Made by a program: the position numbers and the translations under genes
Notes under the pieces: model-generated
What the model was told of the DNA's origin: nothing
Seen by the model: only the letters and a program-made list of their open reading frames with translations
The model's database searches: none
Assembly: GCA_027924585.1 (NCBI GenBank)
Contig: BSBM01000076.1
Span: 4,416,501 to 4,480,500, forward strand
Source: Larix kaempferi
Taxonomy: Eukaryota; Streptophyta; Pinopsida; Pinales; Pinaceae
Reading direction: 5' to 3'
Length of the DNA stretch: 64,000 nt
Shown: piece by piece, positions 22,481 through 32,358 of the stretch
Layout of the letters: every line of letters starts with the position of its first letter
Numbering within the stretch: the first letter of the stretch is position 1

Positions 22481-24930
22481 AAAAGTAATGATGATGTCAT
22501 AACTAAAATTACTCATGGAGGGTGACATCATCCTCTAAAGGGGGCAAAAATACATGGGCCCACCTCATATGACTAGGACATGACTCATGAAGCACATGGT
22601 GGGGCTAGGAGGCATCAATCCTTGCTAGCTCATCCCCATGGCACAATGAAATAATATAATATGTCCAAAATAAATACAAATGATCAAATCTGTCCTCAAA
22701 ATCTGTGACAGACAAGCAGTAAAAGACCTCCTGTGATCTCTGTGGACCCACCCAAGTGGTGAAAACTAGCTGGAAGATAGTGGGTTCACCCTGGAAGACC
22801 TTTGGGAAAACCAAGTGCCAAAACCTTGCCTTAATTCCCCAAATCGAATTCCTCAGTGACCCTTTTATCCCATTTCTGGACTGCCTTGGTAACTGTGAAA
22901 GTGATGAAATTGCCTCCTAGGGCACCTGCACTGTCAAACTGAGCCCACCAGGCTCTCCAGAAGGGGGGGTAAATGATAATAAGAAGTGGCTGGACTACCC
23001 CCTTCTCATACAACGCCCTAGGTGAACTGGCCTCTCATGGCCCCTGCTGCTCAGGCTGGGAAATCAACCCCAAATCTGGTCAACAAGTGGAAAACTACAT
23101 CTATCACTGTCAGAAGTGCCCGAAACTAAATGATAAGTGTCTCATTGGATCCAGAAGACCCAAAATTACTAAGAATGTGTACTCATACACCATGGGTTGC
23201 CCTAATGGGCTAGCTGTAGGGTCCACCATATATGGACAGTGTATAATATGATGATCTGAAGTAATAATAAAACCTGCTGAACTGTATCAATCATCATCCG
23301 AATCATATGTCCATCATATAGCATCATCATCAAGAGTATGTGGGACCATCAATCATCATCCATAAGCATACATGGCCCACATCATCATGGATCCTAAGAA
23401 ATGACCATAGTCAAACTAGGTTTGACTAGGTCAATATATAACCAAGGATAAATCATATCAATAGACTAAGACATGTTCCTCTAATCATACTCACAACTTA
23501 ACTTAAAGCATAACATCATTTAGTGGCATTAATCATATTTGTTCATTCTGCTGTTATTTATATTTACTTTCACAATAGCTTAAATGACAAACTCACCCAT
23601 CGGACATGGTTTAACTGCTAGCTAAGGATGAAGGCTAGGAACAAGGTTGGGCGAAGGGGGTGACTTGTCTAAACTCAACTAAAAGACACTTTGGACTGGG
23701 AGAAAGGGGGAGCTACAAACTCTGTGCTGGACAAAATAACCACGGGGGATGGCTGTGCCTCACAAATGGGTAAGTTGTTTAGATAGTGCTTATTCAACTT
23801 AGGCATCATGTCTACATCAAGCTGATCCAAGTTCATTAGGATCATTCAATTTCATTTCATGGCCTTTTTGGCGTACATAACCCTTCGGATCTCAGGTGTG
23901 CTGATAAGCACAACTAATCGCAACTTGCATCCAGGGCATGTTTTTACATATATAAGGTCAGCAATTGTTTAGATATAGAATTTAAGAACCATTGCTTTTT
24001 TTTTTTGACCTTTCTTATACTCTTCGAGGCGTATTTTTTTAGCAGTTCATTGCTCTTGCCCTTTTTAGTTGCCATGGGCGAATTTATATAAGTTTCCATA
24101 AGTAGTACATGAGCTTTCAGTTTTAGCCAACAACATCTCAAGTGACTAGGGGGAGTTCGAGCCAGTGCCAAACATCGGGACAACCGACCAGAATGATTTA
24201 GGCCTACAATCCAACTCACCAAAGGCAAGTTTTGTCACCAACTCAGAGCCGAGACACTAAACATACAGGGATGCGGTCCAAATACAGAGGTAGTAAAAAG
24301 GGAAGTCCTCAATATCAGAAAGCCAAGTAAGACATGTCAAGGGTTAAGGCCAAATAAGGAAAGTCGTGGATGGATGGAGTCAAGTGATGGTGAAGCCTAA
24401 GCTAGCAGACAATTGGTGTAAAGGAAGACCATATCTATGCAAGGTAGTGAACCAGTGAGTTTTGTCAAGCAACCTAAATGTGCAAGTAAAATGTTCATTT
24501 TATAATTTATTGTCAAGATAGTTCATTTTATAAAGTTTGCCACATCATGAATTATATACCAAGTCAATGCTGTGAACATGACTAAAACAACAAGATAATA
24601 ATCCATAATCAATGATCAGGAATCCATAGGTCATACAATATCATCATAAGAATAATCATCATATACCATTTGAAACACTGCTGCAATACATCTCTAGGCA
24701 CTGAACTAAAACTGTATGGAATAAAGGGTCACATCGGTCATCAAATCTGAACTCTGAAGGCTCAGCCTTGACACAAGGTCTAACATAAGTCTGAATAATA
24801 CACTGCTCTGATCATGAGTGATCTCAAAATATAAAGTCATTATAGCTAAGCTCTGAAACAATCAAAGCTCTGGAATGTGCAGATATCTGCTAAGCAAGAA
24901 TAGTAGCCCTGCTACTATGGTGTGATAACA

Positions 24931-25620
24931 GTACTCAAGTCGGAACATGATTGTATTAGAAGAATCCGGATCAACCGCGCCAGTGGTAGCGAGAAGGGTC
25001 TTTCGTTGGTTGGGACAGTTCTGCAAGACTTCTAGCGTCGACATAGCATAAGGAGCTTGTGGCAGGTCCTCTACAATATTGTAGTTTTGAGCTGCCTGAG
25101 CAATGGGATTGAAAACAACTTTTCGAATCGTGCTCTTAGGCGGACGCAACACTGACTCTAAAGGAGGCTTCTCAATGGTGAGAGAAGTGTGTGGTACAGT
25201 GACGTCGGGAATAGAAGTGGAAGCTTTTTCAGTATTACTTCCAATGGGTTCCTTCTGAGGGACTGAGTTGTACAATTGTGAACGTGTGTTCAAGTTAACC
25301 GTCTCACTACGGATCATGAGAACATGCGTGGTGGAGGACGCCTCTCCTTGTGCAGGAGAGGTTTGAGCAATCAACTATTGATTCTGAGTGGGGAAGGGAT
25401 CGTTGAGAACTGCGGTAGTAGAGTTTCCTTTGAGAAATTTTTGCATTTCATCTCGATGAGGACATTCCTTAGAGAAATGGTCACCACCGCACAGTAAATA
25501 AGGATACTTCAACTTCCTCTTCTGTTTGGTGTCTTCAGGGGTGGGCTTGGGCTCCTGCTGATTAGAAGATTTCTTAGGTTTTCCTTTGTTTTTCTTCTTA
25601 CCATCGGATTTCTAGGATGA
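24931..25620 (-). pseudogene. Element P Gag C-terminal part with knuckle remnant
   Basis: Upstream of the A4 insertion the minus-strand frame covers a Ser/Thr/Pro-rich segment (about 25374-24931). Before it, near 25500-25440, is a Lys-rich stretch and YLLCGGDHFSKECPHRDEM, a zinc-knuckle remnant that keeps C, H and C but lacks the first Cys of C-x2-C-x4-H-x4-C. A stop separates the two near 25375. The region would link Gag nucleocapsid to the protease. Confidence 0.65.
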
Positions 25621-25689
25621 AGCTGATTGAACATAATTCACCTCTTCGGTGGAGGCAGGAGTGGGTGACTTGGTGGTGCTGTTGCCAGC

Positions 25690-26420
25690 CTATGGTGGGG
25701 ATGGGGAAGAACCTTGGGGGTTCGACGATCCACCAGTTTGAGCAAAAGGCTGGGAGGTAAGGGAACCAATGATGCCATCGGCCTGAGGTCCCTTAGGTGG
25801 TTTCGCGGGGTCATACATAGGGCGGGGTGCGTTAGGAACAATTTCATACAATGTGCCGGATTGAGCATAGACCAAGTCTAAGTAATGGGCACGGGCAATA
25901 GTTTGTTCCTTGGTGACGGCCCCTCCCATGGCCACGTCTCAAGCTACGACAGGTAAGAGAGACTTTGTGAACCAGTCAGCTAAGAGTTGGTCCGGGATAT
26001 GAGCCTTAATGAGACGTCGTCTCCTTCACCATTCATGGATATGATCTGAGATATGAGTGGCGGTGTTTTGATGGAGTGAGGTCAGTAAGTCCGTAACAGT
26101 CTCATAGCGAATGGGTAGCTGGAAATGGCTAAAAAATGATATAGCAAGAGAGCGGAAATCTAGAAAAGAGTTGAGTGGTAGTTCAATATACCACTTGGCA
26201 GTTGGACCGGTGAGAGTTCGTTGAAATAACCTAAGACAGATCGAGTTGTCCATCAAGGAGTTGGATGAACACCATAAGTGCTATGTCATCACATGATTTT
26301 TTGGATCCACACCAGGTTTGCCATCAAATTTGGGAATATCTGATGGTAGTTTCATCGGAATTGGTGGCCATTATATCCGTGGAAGATGGGGTCATTAGTC
26401 AGACGAGATAGGTCAGGTAG
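25690..26420 (-). pseudogene. Element P Gag capsid region
   Basis: The minus strand reads a Gag capsid-like order: IPKFDGKPGVDPKNH near 26330 (in a shifted frame), SICLRLFQRTLTGPTAKWYI, FRSLAISFFSHF and LLTSLHQNTATHISDHIHEW (26256-26026). The basic stretch RRRRRLIKAH and a Pro-rich tail follow (25935-25690). The L-R-L-F-x-x-x-L-x-G-x-A-x-x-W-[YF] pattern is the hallmark of plant retrotransposon Gag. Several stops break it. Confidence 0.75.
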
Positions 26421-27446
26421 GTCCAATGTAACCAGAAAAGGCAGCTGTTGATTTGGCTGCGGGTACTGATAGTACTGATATGGCATGTATGGACCAGTGG
26501 GACCTTGCATCGACTGGTTGTAGGGTGTTCCCGGAGGAAACTGGCCGTAAGGGGGTGGGTCGCCCGGACCATATGTAGGTCCGTCGCCATAATAAGGTGG
26601 TCCGTTACCATAAGGTGGGGGTCCGCCACCACTGCTGGGAGGGGGTGGGCCTCCTCCAAATGGTGGGGGTCTGCCGCCGCCATCGGGATATGATGGACCT
26701 CCACTGCCTTCGTTGGGAGGAGGGGGTGTTCCACCGCCACCTCCATTGAGATAGGATGGACCTCCACCACCTCCACCGGGAGGAGGTGGTGCTCCATCGC
26801 CACCTCCACCGGGATAGGATAGACCTCCGTCGCCTCCTCTAGGAGGAGGTGGTGCTCCACCACCGCCGCCGAAAGGGTGTGGGCCTCCTCCTCCACCTCC
26901 CCCAAAATAGGGTGGTCCTCCACCATCGCGACCAGGATGGGATGGTCCTCCACCATAAGGTGGGGGTCCTCCACCACCCGGGGGGTGGCCCTTCACCTCC
27001 ACTGGGAGGGGGAGGGCCTCCACCTCCGCCTCCACCGGGAGGGGGAGGGCCTCCACCTCCGTCGCTAGGAGGGGGTGGGCCATGGTTGCCAGAATGAGGT
27101 GGTCCTCCGCCAGAAGGTAGAGGCCTGCCTCCTTCGGAATTGTGTGGGGGTCCATGTAAAACATTTTGGTGCCCCCATAGAGTGTATGGATTTCCGGGAT
27201 AAGGTATCCCGTAGAGTGCGTTTTCGGGATTGAATTGTCCCGACACAGGGTTAAGATAACCTGGATACACTTGACTCCATGGTGGGATGGTCCCCCAACA
27301 TAGGATAATCCCGTGGTGGAAGGTCCGGCGGGTAAGGAAGCTCCAACGAAAGGATCGATCGGAACTCCTCCGGTATTATGGTTAGGAGACGGGGGTTGCC
27401 TCCCACCAACAACGTGCTGACCACTAATCAAAGGTTGACCCAACAC
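26352..27446 (-). pseudogene. Element P Gag N-terminal Gly/Pro-rich region
   Basis: This open frame of 364 residues is dominated from about residue 150 to 290 by repeats of GGGG and PPPP blocks with Tyr/Ser (for example GGGGAPPPPRGGDGG), then a Tyr/Gln/Pro segment (PYMPYQYYQYPQP). It ends with LTNDPIFHGYNGHQF just before the capsid. The DNA at 26580-27090 is a G/C-rich degenerate trinucleotide-like repeat, which explains long frames in several registers. Low-complexity Gly/Pro regions are prone to phase separation, but any role in particle assembly is speculation. No enzymatic motif is present. Confidence 0.6.
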
Positions 27447-27459
27447 GGTTGTTGATTAT

Positions 27460-28219
27460 CTACTACGGGATTAACATCATTCGTAAGGAAGGTAGGGGGT
27501 AAAGAGTATCCTCCCCGCGAGTTTTGGGTTGGGGGAGGAGTGGGTAATGTTTTCGTAGTAGTAAGAGGAGTGTTGGACTGTTGTCCTTCAACAGGTTGAG
27601 TCGTTTTAGGTATAGAATTGGTCTCCTATCTAAGGGGTGTACTTGCAGGAAGTGACGGTTGATCAGGTTCATAAGTGGTCATGTTGTGGATGGATGGTTT
27701 CGGTCAGTCATAAGATAAAGTGCGAATCGGGATTTGTCGATACGTGGGTACCTCCGTGGCTTCAGCCCTTCGTGAAAAACTTTGTCTTTGAAGTTGATCA
27801 CCCGTGGAACGTAATTGATCCAAGCGAGCACGAAGGGGTCCGAAAAGTTCTTCGGGAGTGGGCCAAGCAGGTGGGGATGTAGTGACAAAATGAGCCACTT
27901 GTTGACCTAGAGAAGTTTCCCAAAAGGGTGCAGTTGGACTAAACACTGCTGATATAGGGTTGTCCTGGGGAGGATTTAACCATTCCAACGATCTAGGCTT
28001 TCCCGGTAAAACGGGAGGGAGAGATACGTCTTGTGAAGTGGAAGTTTCCGCCTCTTCACCCCTTGAGGGGTTGGAGGTGGGTGAATCTGGAGGGAACATG
28101 TGTGCTCCCACATTCAAAGTAGGGTTTTCTACTTCAGGTGACACGACCGTGACGTTTGGGTCCATTCTTACCTTCGAAATTACCTCCTGATTAAGAGGAT
28201 ATTCAGGTGGTAAGTTCAA
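27460..28219 (-). pseudogene. Element P Gag extreme N-terminus
   Basis: A 171-residue open frame (28219-27704) starts MNLPPEYPLNQEV and continues with Ser/Pro-rich low-complexity sequence and a short segment with TPEELFGPLRARLDQLR. A second piece in a shifted frame (27690-27460) is also Pro/Thr-rich. Position and composition indicate the start of P Gag, but I recognise no domain. The Met near 28219 is the most upstream candidate; no leader signal confirms it. Confidence 0.5.
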
Positions 28220-31107
28220 AATCCTATGGGACCTTCTCCAAGGAAAGTCAGCCAGAGTGATTGGACCAAAGTTTCTCCTAGAGGATTATAAACAAAAGAA
28301 AAACAGTCCAGAAAAAATCTACACAAACTAAGGCCGCAAGCAAACTTATGTGATAGGTGTGGATTCAAAAGTCTGGAACCTCATAGGATTGTCAAGGCTT
28401 CGCAACTCGCTATATACCGCAGGGTCCAACAGTAAAACGCGACAAGGAGGATTGGGACCGTACCCTTGCTTGAATACCCGACTACCTGGACGACACGTGC
28501 GTAGTAATCTCCACGAGTGCTGTTCTCGGTGTATTGCTCTGCCAAGACAGCCAAATGGATAGCTTAGTTGGTTTCAGGAATCCTAATGGTGTCTCCCGAT
28601 ATACACAAGGTACGTGGGAGCTCAAATCTGTAGTGGTGTTGTCTAATGCACAACCGTACGGCACGAGACCTTCTGATATACTACCGAGTACGTGAAACAC
28701 CTTTCGATATATGCCAAGTACGTGAAGTGCCTTTCGATATACCCTAAGGTACGTGAAAGAGCCTTCGATATACTGGTTGGTACGTGAAAGAGTTTCGATA
28801 TACCGGTTGGTACGTGGAAGACTACAATATCCCTGGGATATAGTGCTGTCAAGTAACGACAGCTGCCACGTTTTACGATGCCGGAACACGTCTCTAACTT
28901 AACACACAAGTTACTAAAAATTTTACCTTAGTTCTACCGTTAATTTTATCTGGACGGTTAGGTGAATGCATGAAGTGAGTACATAAACGTAAGCATAATG
29001 CAAACCCTAACTACATGAGAAAACATTCACTTTTTCTTTCGATGAAATCTATGTATGGGAGGGAGAAATCTTTTTAAGTGGTTTTACCAAAACAAACAAA
29101 GCTTCAACAAATCTCAATTCTACCAAATTTGACAATGAAAGTACTCTTTTCGTTTTTCCAAGCAAAACATGAAAATCAACAAGCATCAAAACCCAATCTA
29201 AGCATTTTCCTTTTGTCTTTTCGAATCAAAAAATGAAACTGAGTGATGAAAAGAGAGAATTTCTATTTAGAGCACACTAACTTTTCAAATTTCACTATGA
29301 TGGCTTAAAAGCATAAAAAACCAAAAATGCATACAATTCTTTCAAGCATGGGATCACTTTTGCAAAAACTTGATTTCACTTGGATTTTTCAAGAAAATGA
29401 ATGGCTCATAATTCATGAAAACCACAAATGATTAACTTTTCTTTCAAACTTTCCAAAAGACTAATGAGTGATAAATTCCAATGCATGAACCAACTTCTAC
29501 AACAATTTTCAAATGCGATTGAAAATGGTAAAAATGAAGCACTTTTAATTTTTCAATGATATGCCAAGACTACAACTTGATAACAATAATGTTTTTAAGC
29601 GTGAATGGCTGAAAAGAAAGATTATTTGCAGCACTCTAGATACTCAGAAATTCTCAAGAAAATGACAAGCACTCATATGAACTGAAAACACTCAAGACAC
29701 TCAACAAACAACCAGATGCAAGCAAAGCTAAATAACATGTGCAAAAAGAGGTCTGGGATTGGATGCAGTGCAAAGACTAGATCAAGTGAGGAGAGAAGGG
29801 AATGCAAGGTCAAGTGGATGAAGGTGGGGAGACCAAAGTGTCCACCACTACAAAGTCTCAAATTCGTCCAAAATGGAACCCAAAACCAATCCAAATCAAA
29901 CCAAACAAAACCAAACACTACCAATGCAAAATCAAAAAGGTCTTTGACTGGAAGATGGTTGAGACTCAAAATAAGACACCTAAATCCCAAAAATAAGCAG
30001 TGAAGAACGAGGAAAAAGCGTCTAAGTGTCCCAAGACCCTTTCGAACCAAAAGACTGAAATTTCCTTTAGATAAGAGCACTTTGGATAAGTTATTTCAGA
30101 TCTGATATGTGGATGAGAATAGTGAATTTGAAAGATTAAATGGCTAGAAATTGACTCAAGGACCAAAATAGTTCTAGAAGTAAATATAAGATTTCTGCCT
30201 ATGGGGGAAATTAGTTCAAAACGATTAAGAATGCATAGCAGAAATAAAATCAGCGAGTAAATGACACTTCTAGCGTTTTAAAACTTGGTCTTTAGTGGCA
30301 AATAAACAAGGAAAACCAAAACAAAGCCTACCCACAACCCAAAACCAAAAGATAGCCTGAAAATGCACAAAAACGCCCAAGGAGGGCGCAAACAAGCAAG
30401 CTAACTAGTGCCAAAAGATGGGTAAATGGAGTCCAAAATGCATGGGATTTAGTATTTGGGGTTTTCTAAGCTAGACTAAAGTGGGTATTAAACATAAAAT
30501 AAATCCTATTGTTAAATTTGAGATGTAGATTTTTATGAGTTTTAACTTAGATAAATATTTCTCTATGCATCATGAAAAATGAAAAATTGAGAGAAAGAAA
30601 TGATGAACTTACTTGGTATTGGGAGAAATATGATATTTTGTTGAGGTGATGTAGCCCAAAGTTCAAATAGAATGATTTGTAGCAGCCCCGGATTGAAATT
30701 TACTTGCCCAACTTCACCAATGCGCCACTCTTTGCTTGTTAAACAAAAGACCAAAAATCAGTTTGCTAAAACAAGAAGAGGAACAACGGAAAGATAAAAA
30801 AAATGTGAGAGAATGCTTGACAAAAATAGTAAAAGCATTCCCTATAAAACCCGAATTCCGGAGAGTGAAGCAACAGTGGCTTCCAAGTGGTGCGTGCCTC
30901 TCCAAGAACCCTTGCCTGCAAAACAAACGGTGAGAAACAAAATATACTAGCATCAATTACAATCTTTTCTAGTGCAATGAGAATACAATGACAATCAATT
31001 TTATCCAATATCCACCACGAGTACACAAGTATGAGCAGAAAATGGTTTCTCTTTATTCACTTCCAAATGCTAAGAGTGCCAAGAAGGAGGTACAATGAGA
31101 GCTCTCT
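28220..31107. other. Non-coding LTR-like sequence between P gag and X
   Basis: I find no supported gene here. The stretch contains the 31-bp tandem array at 28669-28831, A/T-rich sequence at 28900-30560, and an intron-acceptor-like TTTTGCAGG on the minus strand near 30917. Its order (TATA block above 31107, acceptor-like site, then a CGATATAC/TACGTG motif) parallels the LTR at 32359-35740, where a single CCCGATATACGCAAAGGTAC lies near 32836. It is probably the truncated 3' LTR of X and/or the 5' LTR and leader of P. The border between them could not be set. Confidence 0.4.
28669..28831. repeat. Tandem 31-bp ACGT-core array
   Basis: Five imperfect head-to-tail units of about 30-31 bp, each holding a CGATATA string and a TACGTGAAAG-like string. 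On the minus strand the latter reads CTTTCACGTACC. One further isolated match lies at 28594-28613. There are no unique spacers between units, so it is not a CRISPR array. It lies 450-610 bp upstream of the P gag start. Confidence 0.75.
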
Positions 31108-31225
31108 CTTTTAAATAGATAATCTCTATACAAAATCCCTAGCCCAATGAGATAGATGGCTAGGATTAAATTTCTTACCAAGAGATCAATGGCTAAGAAT
31201 GATCCATACATCAAATAAAATAAGC
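31108..31225 (-). promoter_or_regulatory. LTR promoter block next to X gag
   Basis: On the minus strand: TTCTTAGCCATTGATCTC, AATTTAATCCTAGCCATC, GGGCTAGGGATTTTG, then ATCTATTTAAAAGAGAG (TATA at plus 31108-31120). The arrangement matches the family A promoter block. It overlaps the end of the X gag frame, which suggests that the 3' LTR of X lost its upstream part. Confidence 0.45.
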
Positions 31226-31239
31226 TGTCTAATAAGAAT

Positions 31240-31961
31240 GATCCATACTCCTCATGGACCTCCTCTTTAGATTCATGGTGTGCTCTAGGGAGGAAAACAC
31301 GCTTTTCTTTGATAAGTTGTCTAATTTTCACTTCACTGAAATAAGTTAGAGGCATCTTCATATACTGAGTCTCATCAACCATGATGATATGAGGTAGTTC
31401 AATGTTTATAATAGAATTTTCAGTCAAGAGTTCTCCATGATTCTCATAATGGGGAGGATTTTCAACAACATCTTCACTCAAGGGGACTTCATGAACTTCT
31501 TCAAGAGGATCACTTGGGATGGGCTGCTCAGTAGTGAAAATCATGGACTCATCCAGCCTTGCCAAGTTATTTAGGTATGTGAAAGATCTTTCCATGACAC
31601 TTACCATATCACCATCACCATCATACAATCTCTGGAAAAACATAGCAAAGAAATTTGCTAGGGAGGTAATGCATCCATTAGGAAGACCAAAATACCACCT
31701 CCATGCATCTCCTTTTAGGGACTTAGCAAACATCAGCATCTTATTATCCTCGTGACAAATATTGAGATCACCTAATAGTGAAACAAAAGATATGATGTGA
31801 AATACAGGTGAATCACCATTTCCATGAAAAATCGGAGCCTCAACATATCCATCAATTGGGAGATATGGCTCAGAGTTAGGAAAACCTGTAATGTGTGAGA
31901 AGTCGATGGGAGGAAATGCACTGGAAACCTAAATACAATACTCTTTTCTTTCATCATCCAT
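31240..31961 (-). pseudogene. Element X gag-like gene (decayed)
   Basis: The frame starts at a Met near 31961 (MDDERKEY), has a TAG stop at codon 11, then continues FPPIDFSHITGFPN, IFHGNGDSPVFHIISF, ICHEDNKMLMFAKSL, WRWYFGLPNGCITSLANFF and an acidic C-terminal half. The same order of blocks (F-S-x-I-x-x-[FY]-P-N, F-x-G-x-x-D, HED, sL-x-x-x-A-x-x-W, SLA.FF) occurs in the W gene (47500-48474) and in Y. It is a structural Gag-type protein. The last 50 residues of the open frame run into LTR sequence. No pol follows. Confidence 0.7.
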
Positions 31962-32336
31962 ATCAGGAATCAAGCAATGTTACTCTGAAGTAATCATGGA
32001 GAAAATATGGTACTGAATCAGTGGAGCTGTCACAAGGTGAGCTTTATAGATTTTACTATATTGTGCGGGCTCATCTACACGCAAGCAGTCTCAACAAATT
32101 TTATGAGATACAAGGGTTTTATCCCTTCAATGGAGTCACCATGTGAGAATAAAAATATGCATATGAAATAATCTCACAAAGAATTCTATTTTTGCTTTTC
32201 TTTGAAATTTTATAAAAGGAAAAAATGTTAGTGGAGTCACTAGATGAGAAATTAAAAATCTAATCTAAAGATTCATCAAACAAAGCAAAAACAAAAAGGA
32301 AAACTCAAAATTCGTATTCCGGGAATAAAAAGACTT

Positions 32337-32355
32337 GTCCTCGACAACGGTGCCA
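32337..32355 (-). promoter_or_regulatory. Element X primer-binding site (tRNA-Asp type)
   Basis: On the minus strand the sequence three bases after the LTR end is TGGCACCGTTGTCGAGG. It resembles TGGCGCCGTTGCCGGGG, the complement of the plant tRNA-Asp 3' end, with changes at three positions. Confidence 0.7.
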
Positions 32356-32358
32356 AAA

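Larger units (their letters stand above)
20406..24930 (-). mobile_element. Family A solo LTR, copy A4, inserted in element P
   Basis: It begins TGTTATCAC at 20406 and ends GTGATAACA at 24930, with duplication GTACT at 20401-20405 and 24931-24935. It is 4525 bp long. Removing it and one GTACT joins the Gag C-terminus (FRLEY) to FKSRLSHQ of the protease region in one minus-strand frame, direct proof of a precise insertion. The TATA box CCTATATAAGG on the minus strand (plus 22347-22357) sets the orientation. Three tandem sub-repeats lie at 20880-21770. There is no internal region or second LTR. Confidence 0.9.
16400..28219 (-). mobile_element. Ty3/gypsy element P (gag-pol body, interrupted by A4)
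   Basis: The minus strand holds, in order, a Pro/Gly-rich Gag N-terminus (28219-26580), capsid (about 26350-25950), a knuckle remnant (25440), protease (20405-20000), reverse transcriptase (19400-18600), RNase H (18550-17980), integrase (17850-16800), and a 3' region with direct repeats. Integrase after RNase H defines Ty3/gypsy. LTR A4 (20406-24930) splits it at the Gag/protease boundary, with the host frame continuing across GTACT. The LTRs of P are not defined: the LINE abuts the 3' side, and the 5' side merges into non-coding LTR-like sequence above 28220. Stops and frameshifts are frequent. Confidence 0.85.

Noticed and set aside
26399-26977. 192-residue His/Glu/Val-rich frame and plus-strand frames over the Gly/Pro region
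   Set aside because: Alternative registers of the G/C-rich repeat encoding the Gag N-terminus; only the Gly/Pro register leads into the capsid region.
28669-28831. CRISPR-like repeat array
   Set aside because: Units are imperfect and directly adjacent with no unique spacers, and the context is plant retrotransposon DNA.
29673-30080. 135-residue hydrophobic open frame (minus)
   Set aside because: The Leu/Phe-rich composition comes from A-rich plus-strand DNA; no start context, homologous copy or domain, and it lies in LTR-like sequence.
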